Source of the DNA: Noviherbaspirillum aerium
GTDB taxonomy: Bacteria > Pseudomonadota > Gammaproteobacteria > Burkholderiales > Burkholderiaceae_D
Assembly: GCF_008929045.1 (NCBI RefSeq)
Contig: NZ_VFAH01000006.1
Span: 62,001-126,000, forward strand
Length of the DNA stretch: 64,000 nucleotides
Direction: 5' to 3'
Shown here one piece after another: positions 50,543-58,684 of this stretch; within the stretch, counting starts at the first letter, position 1; every line of letters begins with the position of its first letter. The translations under genes were made by a program, and so were the position numbers. The notes below the pieces were generated by a model. That model saw only the letters and a program-made list of their open reading frames with translations. It searched no databases and was not told the origin of the DNA.

Positions 50543-51835
50543 ATGAATGTTCGATTCAACCCGGGAGTCAATCACTTCGGAGCCTCGAAAGTGGCAGGCG
50601 AGGCGAAGACCCAAGGCGCTGCGCCAGGCCCGAGCCAGCCAGGCGCCTCGAAACTGAACAATACATTTTCCAGCTTCAAGCCGGAAAACCTCGCCTCGAA
50701 AGCCAGTGCTTTCCCGATGTCGGACATCCATGCGGCCACGAATTTCGCCGGCGCCCGCATGCGTTCGTTCGAATCCGACATGCGCCAGAAGATGGGCGCG
50801 CAAGCCGGAGCCCGGACAGCGGGAAGCGGAACCGCCAGCGGAGCGGGTAGCGCAAGAGCGCCAGGGCCTGCTGCGGCTGCCAACCGGTTTACTCCCTTGA
50901 CAGGATGGTCGGCGCCCGACGCCCGAGGCGTACATTGGCGTACGGTGCGCGACAATGCGACCGGCCTCCACCAGGGAGAATTCTTCAATCCGCGCACTGG
51001 AATGTCGGGGAAAGCCACCCCGTGGTCTGCTCCGGACGGCAGCGGAATACGGACAAGGTCCTTGCAAGACAAGACAGGCAAGCAATGGGCCGAGCATTTC
51101 AATCCCCAAACCGGCCGCATCTCTTTTACCTTCCCATGGTCCCCTCCGAGCCCCACCGGTGACGTTTCGCGCGCCACGATCAGGGAAAACGGCGAAACCT
51201 GGCACGAGGTCATGAATTCCAGGACCGGCAAGCATCTCTGCTCCTCGCCGTTCGTTCTCAGGAACGGCGTGCAGCAGCGCCAGGTCTACGATTGCAAGGC
51301 AAGGCAGATGTGGCACGAGAGCATCGATGGCAGGACCGGTGCACATACCTCCGTCACAGCCTGGTCCCGCCCGGATCCGTTTGGCGCATGCACGCGCACG
51401 ATGTACGACCACAAGACGGGCCAGTCCCACACCCAGGTGTTCCGTCCGCACGCACATGGCGGCAATACCGGTCACACTGGCAACACTGGCAACACTGGTA
51501 ATACTGGTAATACTGGTAATACTGGTAATACTGGTAATACCGGTCACACAGGCAACACGGGCAATACCGGTGGAGCGTCCGGCGCCGGCGGCACCGGGCG
51601 GGAATCGGCCGAGGTCAGGAAGAAAAAGGAAATAGACGATGCAGTCAGTGCCATAGGACTGGATCCCGCGAAGAATCCGTCGCCGGCCGAAATCAGGACG
51701 GCATACCGGAAGGCGATGCTCAAATGGCATCCCGATAGAAACAAGAGCGACCCTCCGGACGTCGTCGCAGAGAACTCACGGAAGATCAACAACGCCAGGG
51801 ACCAACTGGTGAAACTCGGCATTCTCGACAATTGA
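50543..51835 (+). CDS. Repeat protein with C-terminal J-domain; candidate type III effector
   Basis: A 430-residue protein with three parts. Residues 1-115 are Ser/Gly/Ala-rich. Residues about 115-303 hold five tandem repeats of about 37 residues. Each has a Trp- or Phe-containing start (TGWSAPD, TPWSAPD, FPWSPPS, SPFVLRN, TAWSRPD), then an RT/RQ strand, a D-x-x-TG-like turn and an E/Q-x-F-N-P-type end. Residues 307-342 are twelve Gly-Asn/His-Thr triplets. Residues 355-430 form a J-domain with the HPD motif in KWHPDRN (His396), which stimulates Hsp70 ATPase. DnaJ proteins have it N-terminally; the C-terminal place is unusual. Perfect hrp box upstream. It may recruit host or bacterial Hsp70. 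Gene 51953 likely follows on the same transcript. Confidence 0.87.
   Translation: MNVRFNPGVNHFGASKVAGEAKTQGAAPGPSQPGASKLNNTFSSFKPENLASKASAFPMSDIHAATNFAGARMRSFESDMRQKMGAQAGARTAGSGTASGAGSARAPGPAAAANRFTPLTGWSAPDARGVHWRTVRDNATGLHQGEFFNPRTGMSGKATPWSAPDGSGIRTRSLQDKTGKQWAEHFNPQTGRISFTFPWSPPSPTGDVSRATIRENGETWHEVMNSRTGKHLCSSPFVLRNGVQQRQVYDCKARQMWHESIDGRTGAHTSVTAWSRPDPFGACTRTMYDHKTGQSHTQVFRPHAHGGNTGHTGNTGNTGNTGNTGNTGNTGNTGHTGNTGNTGGASGAGGTGRESAEVRKKKEIDDAVSAIGLDPAKNPSPAEIRTAYRKAMLKWHPDRNKSDPPDVVAENSRKINNARDQLVKLGILDN
51461..51568 (+). repeat. 9-bp coding minisatellite (Gly-Asn/His-Thr repeat)
   Basis: Twelve 9-base units coding Gly-Asn-Thr, or Gly-His-Thr at units 2 and 10, lie in frame in the J-domain gene. 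The central five units are nearly identical (GGTAATACT), suggesting recent expansion by slippage. Length changes in multiples of 9 would keep the frame. Confidence 0.92.
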
Positions 51836-51952
51836 TCGAAACGGCCGGCATCGACCGCCACACCGGCAATCGGGGAGCAAAACTTCAAGCGATGAAACGG
51901 CAGATACATCGTTCGCCGACGTCGGAAAACCAGTCCAAGGAATGACCAGACC

Positions 51953-52600
51953 ATGAACCTCGACGCCCAGCCGCCCCGGATTCCCGACAGCGCGGATCAG
52001 CCAACGGTTGACCTTTCAGCCGGAAGCATGGAATCGTCGCCTTTGCATGCGCCGAATGCGGCTCCGCCAGAGATCCCCGAGTCGCTGCAGCCGCCCGACT
52101 TCATGCCGCCGGCCCTGGGCGGACCGGACGACGATCCCGGAAAGCCGCCGCTTCCGGCACAGACCATGGGCAATGCCGCCGTGGACGAAGCGCATCAGCC
52201 GCCGTCCGCGACGATCGTAGAGGAGCTTGCTCCATTCGACCCGGCCGTGATCGCCGCCCTTGCCGCCGATCCCGCCAGGCGGCGGGAACTGGAACATATG
52301 CAGTCTCTGGCCAGGAATATGTTTCATGCCACCGTGGACAAGGTGTACGCGATGCTGCCCTCGCGAACGGCAACGCGTTCGGCAACGCCTCTACCGAAAG
52401 AGCCGGCCAATATCCGGAGGCTCATGGTAGCCCAGCGGCAAGCGGAGATGCTGAGCGCGGAACGGCGTGCGGTTGCCGAAGGCATTGTCGTGGGCTGCCT
52501 GATCAATGTCGATAACCCGCAATGGGATCCGATGGTGCCGGAGACTGGCAAGGCGCAGTCCCAAAGCGCAATGGCGACATTGCTGCGCATGGAGTTGTAG
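51953..52600 (+). CDS. Proline-rich protein of unknown function, effector-cluster member
   Basis: A 215-residue protein. The first 90 residues are very rich in Pro, Ala, Ser and Asp with no fold visible. The C-terminal half is helical (FDPAVIAALAADPARRRELE; ANIRRLMVAQRQAEMLSAER) and ends in LLRMEL. There is no signal peptide. AAGGAATG precedes the ATG at a slightly long distance. It starts 117 bases after the J-domain gene with no hrp box between, so it is probably co-transcribed. It could be an effector or a partner protein. No family recognised. Confidence 0.7.
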   Translation: MNLDAQPPRIPDSADQPTVDLSAGSMESSPLHAPNAAPPEIPESLQPPDFMPPALGGPDDDPGKPPLPAQTMGNAAVDEAHQPPSATIVEELAPFDPAVIAALAADPARRRELEHMQSLARNMFHATVDKVYAMLPSRTATRSATPLPKEPANIRRLMVAQRQAEMLSAERRAVAEGIVVGCLINVDNPQWDPMVPETGKAQSQSAMATLLRMEL

Positions 52601-52832
52601 CCGGACTGCCATGGCGCTTTCATATCAGGATGAGAAAACCGGAGTCCGAAACGAGCTCGAAAGCAATCGAAATGCACGCCTGAAACAATGCGGAAAGCAT
52701 GCGGGATTTCAAGACGCTTCCCGATACCATCAGCGCCATCCGGCTTCGCATCGAACGTGCAGCCGGCAACCGTCCAGGCCCCCTGCGGCGCTTGGATGAA
52801 GCGCGGTCACCGTGACGGAGCGCAACTGCTTA

Positions 52833-55253
52833 TTAAAGCAGGTCTATGCCATCTTCATCCTGTTCCTGCTGTTCCTGCTTTACCTGCACCGAACCACTCG
52901 GGCCGGCGGTGTCTTCAGTGTCAATGGTGTAGCCGCGGCCATAGTATCCCTTGAGCTGCTTGTCCTTCTCCACCGGGCGGATCTGCAGTCCGAAAACGGC
53001 TTTCATGGCGCGGGGAACGCCATCCTTATCGGTGATATCCACCTGCGCCGTTCCAAAGACGACATTGCATCTGCTCTCGTCGCTTCGGACTATCCCGCTT
53101 TGCTGTTTCCTTGTTCCCGTATTCATGCACCGCATCTGGTTGCCGAACCCCAGCGTCGCCAGCGTATTCCCGGCCCCGCCCGCGATTCCCAGCGCTATGC
53201 CGTTTGTCGCCAGGTAGCGCTCGCCGATCTCTTCCCCGAGCTTGTCCAGATAAATGCCCCTGGCTTCATCATCCAGCTCGATGCCCGAGAAGATGCCTAC
53301 GATGCGGCCATAGGCCGCCAGCGGCTGCTTCTCCGTCTCATACTGCTCGAGCAGCACGCCGTATTCCGGATTGGTTCCGTCTCCCACCAGCGCGGCGACT
53401 TCGTCCGGCTCGCAGTTTTCCTCGCGCAGGCGTTCGACCTTCTGATTCTGGTAACACGCTGGCGTTTCGTGTTTCTTGACCGCGTTCAGATAATCGGTGA
53501 TGCCATCCTTGACGATTTTCTCGAACTGATCCTTCCTCATTTTTTTCGGCAGGGGGGCGGTGGAATTCTTCTCCGCCAGGGAGATATTGATTAACGGCAG
53601 CCCGTCCATGTACAGCTTGTACAAATGATCGATGTCGTGAACCGCCACGTTGCCGATGACGACATTGCCGGCACACCGGGTTGGCTCTGCGGGTTCGCAG
53701 AATGCGGGATGAACCTGGCCGAAGTTGTGCACGTCTCCCCATGGCCATCTCTTGTTATGCTCCGGCTTGAACTGGTAAGCCTCTTCCTGGAAGATCGGCG
53801 GCAGAGGTTCCGACACGACTCCCACCGGTTCGACGTTTTCATCAAATACCGTTCTTGTCCTGTTCACGCTCCAGCTGCTATGCACCTCGCTGCTTTCGTT
53901 TTCCTGGATCACGACATTGACCTGATTGTCGGCAAGCCGGGGCTCGCTCGCTTCGCCTTTCATTTCCAGTCGTTTTTTGTAGTCCTGCATCGGCTGGCCT
54001 TCCAAGGTTCTTCTTAGAAAACTTCTTGTCATACTGATGTTCTTGTTGTTACCAATGCGGTGGTTAATGAATTTTTTTTCAAACGTTAAAACGTGTTGCA
54101 CCTGCTCCTCAGAATTCAATTCAAGAAATTCTTTATCACTCATTTTTTGAGAATAAGGAACCAGGGGTAGAAACAGCTGATATCTCCTGAGCTGAGCATC
54201 ACTTCTATTAACCCAAGTACTCGCTTTGGTGGCCTTGAGTCTCTGCATCTCTTCGGAAAACACATGATCCATCGGTAGCGGGAAGTGATGGGCTCGATAT
54301 TCCAATAATGCGCTTTTCAGTCTGGTCGGTTGCCGCTCTGTTTCGGCATAGAGTTCGCTCATCTGCTTCAGCATTGCATCGAATCCCTTGCTGCCGTCAA
54401 TGAAGATGTACGGGTCCATGTCTTTCATTGCCAGATGCATATCGGCAGCAATGAACGAACCCATCATGCCTGACGGCATCGCATCCATATCCATGTCAGA
54501 CATCAGTGCATTCTGTATCGGTAATGGAGGAAATGTAACTTCTCGAAGAGGGGAAACAGACTCCGTGGCAGGCTTCATTTTGCCATTGGCAAATTCTGAA
54601 AAGTTTTTAAAGTTGCCAAGACAATGCAGGATCCTTTCGCTGGAGTCCAGATACTTATCTATGCGGCGCACCTCCTTGCACTTTACCGCTATAGCGGCAG
54701 ACGGGGCGGCCTCTTTGGCTTTCAGTCCTGCATCCTTGCGCTGCTTAGCGTAAGCCTTCAATTGGGTTTCCTTATCTTCCTCTGCTTTCTCGGAAAATTT
54801 TTCAAGAAAGTCGTCTACAGACTTTACCTCTTCGTTCCGAACGGCTGCTTCCGCATGCCCCAGCAACGCGTACAGATAGGATGCCTTTTGATACCCAGCG
54901 GGCAGAACGTCCAAGGCCGTCCCGACATGGCTGTGACATTTAATATCGCTGTAGACCGTTACGCCGCCCCCTGAAGCTTGTGCATCGGCGGCCTTGTACT
55001 CCTTGCGTGGCCTGCTGCTGCCGGAAGCCCCCGGCGTTGACAGCCCGGCTTGTTCTGCGGTCCTCTTGGAGTGATTTTTGCCGAGCAAGAGCCGCATCGC
55101 ATTTCCACGCCCCGTACCCGGTGGAACGCTCGGTCCCGGCTGCGGCGATGCATGACTTTGCGCCGGCGATGGCTGAGGTTCCGGTGTCAGCTCTCCCGGC
55201 GGGGAGGATAAGGGTGATGAAAGGGGAGTAAGCGTGCTGCTGCGACGTGTCAT
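52833..55253 (-). CDS. SET-like domain protein; candidate type III effector
   Basis: An 806-residue protein. Residues 1-50 are Ser/Pro-rich (MTRRSSTLTPLSSPLSSPPG), then a basic KNHSKRTAEQ segment and a long helical middle. Residues about 640-772 fit the SET lysine-methyltransferase pattern in order. GRIVGIFSG (compare GVYAGE) comes first, then GNQMRCMNTG (compare GNxxRFxNHS, 704-713), CNVVF at 729, DGVPRAMKAVFGLQIRP (compare the G-R-x-x-LFA-x-RDI-x-P strand pair), and KGYYG at 769-773 (compare DYG). The tail is acidic and Gln-rich. SET-domain effectors that methylate host chromatin are known in Legionella, Chlamydia and Burkholderia. A perfect hrp box lies 85 bases upstream and GGAAGG precedes the ATG. 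The middle part looks less GC-rich than its surroundings. Fold call is from motifs only. Confidence 0.8.
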   Translation of the reverse strand: MTRRSSTLTPLSSPLSSPPGELTPEPQPSPAQSHASPQPGPSVPPGTGRGNAMRLLLGKNHSKRTAEQAGLSTPGASGSSRPRKEYKAADAQASGGGVTVYSDIKCHSHVGTALDVLPAGYQKASYLYALLGHAEAAVRNEEVKSVDDFLEKFSEKAEEDKETQLKAYAKQRKDAGLKAKEAAPSAAIAVKCKEVRRIDKYLDSSERILHCLGNFKNFSEFANGKMKPATESVSPLREVTFPPLPIQNALMSDMDMDAMPSGMMGSFIAADMHLAMKDMDPYIFIDGSKGFDAMLKQMSELYAETERQPTRLKSALLEYRAHHFPLPMDHVFSEEMQRLKATKASTWVNRSDAQLRRYQLFLPLVPYSQKMSDKEFLELNSEEQVQHVLTFEKKFINHRIGNNKNISMTRSFLRRTLEGQPMQDYKKRLEMKGEASEPRLADNQVNVVIQENESSEVHSSWSVNRTRTVFDENVEPVGVVSEPLPPIFQEEAYQFKPEHNKRWPWGDVHNFGQVHPAFCEPAEPTRCAGNVVIGNVAVHDIDHLYKLYMDGLPLINISLAEKNSTAPLPKKMRKDQFEKIVKDGITDYLNAVKKHETPACYQNQKVERLREENCEPDEVAALVGDGTNPEYGVLLEQYETEKQPLAAYGRIVGIFSGIELDDEARGIYLDKLGEEIGERYLATNGIALGIAGGAGNTLATLGFGNQMRCMNTGTRKQQSGIVRSDESRCNVVFGTAQVDITDKDGVPRAMKAVFGLQIRPVEKDKQLKGYYGRGYTIDTEDTAGPSGSVQVKQEQQEQDEDGIDLL

Positions 55254-55629
55254 TGATGGCCTTCCAGGAAGATTGCCTGTTTGCGCCTGGTTCCCGGGAA
55301 CGCACGCTAGCGGGCAGGCAATGGTTATTCACGCCGCATGAGTGGAAGATTTGGCGGCGCGGTTCCATTGCGCTTGATGAAGTCAAGCGCCTGCTTCGGT
55401 CGGTATTCAATGATTTTTCGACTTGCGCCGACAGGCATATTGCATTGCGGCGCCAGCGATAAAACTGAATGACGGCATGCATCACTGATGCGCGGCAGTC
55501 AATCTGGTGACTGACGTCATTTGCCCTCATACGTCATGTGTAAACGCGCACCAGGGAAATTCACGCGTCCGACCCGCCTGAACCGCGCCTGCCGTCCGGC
55601 GCCGCGGCCAGGACCATTACCCGCTAGCG
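55254..55629. other. Intergenic region with the promoter of the SET-like gene
   Basis: 376 bases between the SET-like gene and the DUF2243 gene, both on the minus strand. Contains the hrp box at 55339-55366. A 196-codon minus-strand frame (54940-55530) overlaps the gene start in another frame and is rejected as coding. Confidence 0.55.
55339..55366 (-). promoter_or_regulatory. Perfect HrpL-type (hrp) box of the SET-like gene
   Basis: On the minus strand GGAACC (55366-55361), 15 bases, CCACTCA (55345-55339): full consensus match, ending 85 bases before the start codon at 55253. Confidence 0.9.
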
Positions 55630-56151
55630 TTACTGCACCCGCCGCAGGTGCGGCTTGCGCGCCTCGGTGCGCCGCCGTCCCGAGCGCAGCAGCCACCATC
55701 CACCCGCGAGCATCGCCGCGCCCCAAGCGAGAAAGGCGATATCCCAGGCCAGCCATTGATCCTGCGGCACGGTCTCGTTCACATGATGGATCTGCAGGAT
55801 CTGGTGATTGACGATGCCTTCGACCAGATTGAAGATGCCGAACCCCATCAGCATGCTGCCGACCAGCATGCGGCCCGACCACCACAGATGCCGGCGATGC
55901 GCGGCGCGCCACAGCAGGACCAGTCCGATCACGACGAACACATATGTCGATGCGTGGAACAGGCCGTCCCACAGGGTGTTGAATTCCAGGTTGGCAACGC
56001 TGTCGGGAGGATAGCCGGCGCTGGTGAACATGTGGTGCCACTGCAGGATCTGGTGCAGTACGATGCCGTCGAAGAAACCGCCGAGGCCCAGGCCGAAGAA
56101 AATGCCTGCCGCCGTCGGGAAACGCGGACCTTCACCGCCTTGTTGGTTCAT
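55630..56151 (-). CDS. DUF2243 family membrane protein
   Basis: A 173-residue inner-membrane protein with four hydrophobic segments. The paired motifs GGFFDGIVLHQILQWHHM and NLVEGIVNHQILQIHHV are characteristic of DUF2243. The repeated His-Gln-Ile-Leu-Gln-x-His-His could bind a metal or heme, which is inference. The C-terminus is basic. No function is established for the family. It marks the right edge of the effector cluster. Confidence 0.9.
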   Translation of the reverse strand: MNQQGGEGPRFPTAAGIFFGLGLGGFFDGIVLHQILQWHHMFTSAGYPPDSVANLEFNTLWDGLFHASTYVFVVIGLVLLWRAAHRRHLWWSGRMLVGSMLMGFGIFNLVEGIVNHQILQIHHVNETVPQDQWLAWDIAFLAWGAAMLAGGWWLLRSGRRRTEARKPHLRRVQ

Positions 56152-56375
56152 GGTGTATCCGTGATAATGAGACCGGGGTTGATACCTGATGCGATGAACG
56201 GTGGCGGGAAAAGTTCAGGCAGGATCAACTTTGTTCCAACAGGCATGGAAATTACCGTGATTCACCTCCTTTGGACCGGTTTTCCCCGCACCTGCCGGCA
56301 TGCGGACGATGCCGCCTGCTGTAACCTGGTCCAAGCTGCGGTACCATGCATGGCATCCCGCCAAGCGAACACATC

Positions 56376-57326
56376 ATGTCCCACCTGCTGCAACTGATCG
56401 AGCAATACGGCCTCGCCGCCGTGTTCTTCAATGTCCTGATCGAACAGGCCGGGGTGCCGGTGCCCGCCTATCCGACCCTGGTGCTGACGGGAGCGCTGGC
56501 CGACCAGGGTGCCTATTCACCGGCGCTGCTGCTGGCCGTCGCGGTACTCGGCGCCGTCATTGCGGATGCCGGCTGGTATCTCGCCGGACGTCGCCATGGC
56601 CGCCGCATCCTGTCGCTGCTGTGCCGCATGTCGCTGTCGGTGGATACCTGCGTGCGGCAGACGGAAAGCATTTTCGCCAGATGGGGAGCGCCTTCGCTGC
56701 TGGTGGCGAAGTTCATTCCCGGCTTCGGCTCGGTGGCGAGCGCCATGGCCGGCGCGACGGGCGCGAGGAGCGGCAGCTTCCTGTTTTTCGACATGCTGGG
56801 CGCTGCGCTGTGGGCCGGATCGGCCATTCTCATCGGCGGCCTGTTCAGCTCCACGGTGGAAGACCTGCTGAGCGTGCTCGAGCAGCTGGGCACGATAGGA
56901 TTGCTGCTGATCGGATGCGCGCTGGCCGCTTTCGTGGCCACCAAGTGGTGGCAGCGCAGGCTGTTTCTCAAGACGCTGCGCATGGCGCGCATTTCCCCGG
57001 AAGAACTGTATCGCCTGCTGGAGGAAGGCGGCCGTCCGACCATCATCGACGTGCGGCCTGCCGGTGCGCAGAAGGACGGACGCATTCCGGGCGCGCTGGC
57101 GGTGGCGCATGACTTCTCGTCGGGCCTGCCGCAGGGCGCCGATCCCGAGCTGGATGAAGTCATTGTCTATTGCGCCTGCCCCAACGAGGCATCCGCGGCC
57201 ATCGTGGCCAGGGAACTGATGAAACGGGGATACCGCCGGGTGCGGCTGCTGCACGGCGGTATCGACGCATGGACCGCCAGCGGCTATTCGATCGAGGGCA
57301 CGCCGCAGCAGGCGGCCGTTTCCTGA
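56376..57326 (+). CDS. DedA-family membrane protein fused to a rhodanese domain
   Basis: A 316-residue fusion. Residues 1-200 are a DedA/SNARE-associated membrane domain: FNVLIEQAGVPVPAYPTLVL with the family's Glu and Pro residues, then FIPGFGSVASAMAGATG and a C-terminal helix. Residues 215-310 are a rhodanese domain (TIIDVRPAGAQKDGRIPGAL) with a candidate catalytic Cys in VIVYCACPNEASA. DedA proteins flip or transport lipid carriers; rhodanese handles sulfane sulfur or senses sulfur. I start at the ATG at 56376, where the hydrophobic protein begins; ATG 56346 is possible. Monocistronic. Confidence 0.88.
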   Translation: MSHLLQLIEQYGLAAVFFNVLIEQAGVPVPAYPTLVLTGALADQGAYSPALLLAVAVLGAVIADAGWYLAGRRHGRRILSLLCRMSLSVDTCVRQTESIFARWGAPSLLVAKFIPGFGSVASAMAGATGARSGSFLFFDMLGAALWAGSAILIGGLFSSTVEDLLSVLEQLGTIGLLLIGCALAAFVATKWWQRRLFLKTLRMARISPEELYRLLEEGGRPTIIDVRPAGAQKDGRIPGALAVAHDFSSGLPQGADPELDEVIVYCACPNEASAAIVARELMKRGYRRVRLLHGGIDAWTASGYSIEGTPQQAAVS

Positions 57327-57653
57327 ACCGTTCCTGTTTTTCTCCCTGCTTCTTGAAGCGCTCGGGATCGAAGACGATGAAAATCGATCTTGCCGAAGTC
57401 TTTCGGCGGCCGGTAGGTTTGAATCGTCGGCTTGTCGGGCACGCTAGAGGGTTTTCGCCCTGACCGACTTAGTCGAAGTCAAAGTCAAAGTCAAAGTCAA
57501 GGCCGAGGCAGATTGCCGCTGGAATAAGGCATGACGACGCGACATGGCCAAGCCATGTCCTGCCCCGACGAATGAACGGGCGCGGCCCCATGGCAGCAGC
57601 ATGGCTGCAGCCGCCGGCAATACCATGACACGCCTGCTTGCCGGTCTGCCCCG
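57327..57653. other. Intergenic region with a hexamer repeat
   Basis: 327 bases with no gene. At 57475-57502 the hexamer AAGTCA is repeated about four times (GAAGTC, then three AAAGTC units). Short frames through it are low-complexity and not coding. Confidence 0.6.
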
Positions 57654-58265
57654 CTATGCATGCCATTCCTGCCAAATGCTGCGGGCAAGGCGGTACAGGC
57701 AATGCCGGCGCAAAGCATGTCCCTCAGGCACGCCGGGGTGATCGAAGTCGCGCGGGTCGCGGCGCATGCCCAGCTTGCGCATCACGGCCTGCGAAGGCAG
57801 ATTGGGCAAGGCGGTGAAGGAGACGATTTCCGGCAGGGCCAGTTCTTCGAAGCCGAAGCGAAGCGCCCGCCCAGCCGCTTCGGTCGCATAGCCCTTTCCC
57901 CAGTGCGCATGCGCCAGCCGCCAGCCGATTTCAATACCGGAGCCGAAAGGCATGGCGCGCATCGCATCGCTCGTATCGCTTATATTGCGCAAGCCGACGA
58001 AACCGATGAACTCGGCATGGCTGCGCGTTTCGACCGCCCAGAAACCCCAGCCGTCGCGCGCGATGAGCTGGCACAGGCGTCCGGCCAAGGCATTGCTCTG
58101 CTGCGTATCGAGCGGCGCGGGGAAATGCTCCATCACCTGGGGATCGGCATTCATCGCCGCAAACGGTTCAAGGTCGCGCCTTTGCCATTGCCTCAGGATC
58201 AGGCGTTCGCTCACCAGCATGAACGGCTGGTCGCCATCGAATGCGTTTGTTGACAGTCTTTCCAT
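57654..58265 (-). CDS. GNAT-family N-acetyltransferase (RimJ/RimL type)
   Basis: A 203-residue acetyltransferase. SERLILRQWQRRDLEPFAAM is the typical RimJ/RimL start. The acetyl-CoA site is in EIGWRLAHAHWGKGYATEAA, and TALPNLPSQAVMRKLGMRR is the usual C-terminal element. These enzymes acetylate N-termini of ribosomal proteins or small amines. The start at 58265 (MERLSTNAF) is my choice; a longer frame to 58343 or a shorter one at 58220 are possible. Probably a single gene. Substrate unknown. Confidence 0.87.
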   Translation of the reverse strand: MERLSTNAFDGDQPFMLVSERLILRQWQRRDLEPFAAMNADPQVMEHFPAPLDTQQSNALAGRLCQLIARDGWGFWAVETRSHAEFIGFVGLRNISDTSDAMRAMPFGSGIEIGWRLAHAHWGKGYATEAAGRALRFGFEELALPEIVSFTALPNLPSQAVMRKLGMRRDPRDFDHPGVPEGHALRRHCLYRLARSIWQEWHA

Positions 58266-58684
58266 TTTTTCCAGCCATATGGGGGCTTTCCGGCGGGAGA
58301 TTTTACGCGCAAACCGATCGCCGGTCCGCGCTGGCTTGACCATGTCTCGGGTTTGCCGTCAGCGCGTTCGCGTCAGCGGAAGGAGGGAAAGGCAGGTGGA
58401 ATGCTTCGTCGCCACGTCGACAGGCGCGAGCAGGACAATGCAGCGGATTGGAACCGCGGCTTTCAGCTGCATGGACCAGGAAAGAATGAAAAGGGATGGG
58501 GAAGCGCAGGAACGATCGGCCGGAAGGGGCCGAACAGGAGGCCTCAACCGGTCACGGCCGGGGCCTCCCTTTGCAGCATTGCAAGGACCATGGCATCAAG
58601 CAACCATAGTCCTCAAGCCAGAGAACAACAGAAACGATCAGAGGACGCCAGGGACGCTGAGCGTCTTGCACGCCCGGTTGCCGC
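58266..58684. other. Intergenic region
   Basis: 419 bases between two minus-strand genes. Overlapping frames on the plus strand are basic and Arg-rich, with no ribosome-binding site. Nothing recognised. Confidence 0.45.

Noticed and set aside
51461-51568. Possible CRISPR-like array
   Set aside because: The 9-base units are contiguous, coding and without spacers, so this is a coding minisatellite.
38123-55366. Type III secretion apparatus, HrpL or chaperone genes within the effector cluster
   Set aside because: None of the genes here resembles HrcN, HrcV, HrcC, HrpL or typical small acidic effector chaperones. If they exist they must lie elsewhere in the genome.
54940-55530. 196-codon minus-strand ORF overlapping the start of the SET-like gene
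   Set aside because: It lies in a different frame from the well-supported gene, and its composition is that of a shadow frame.
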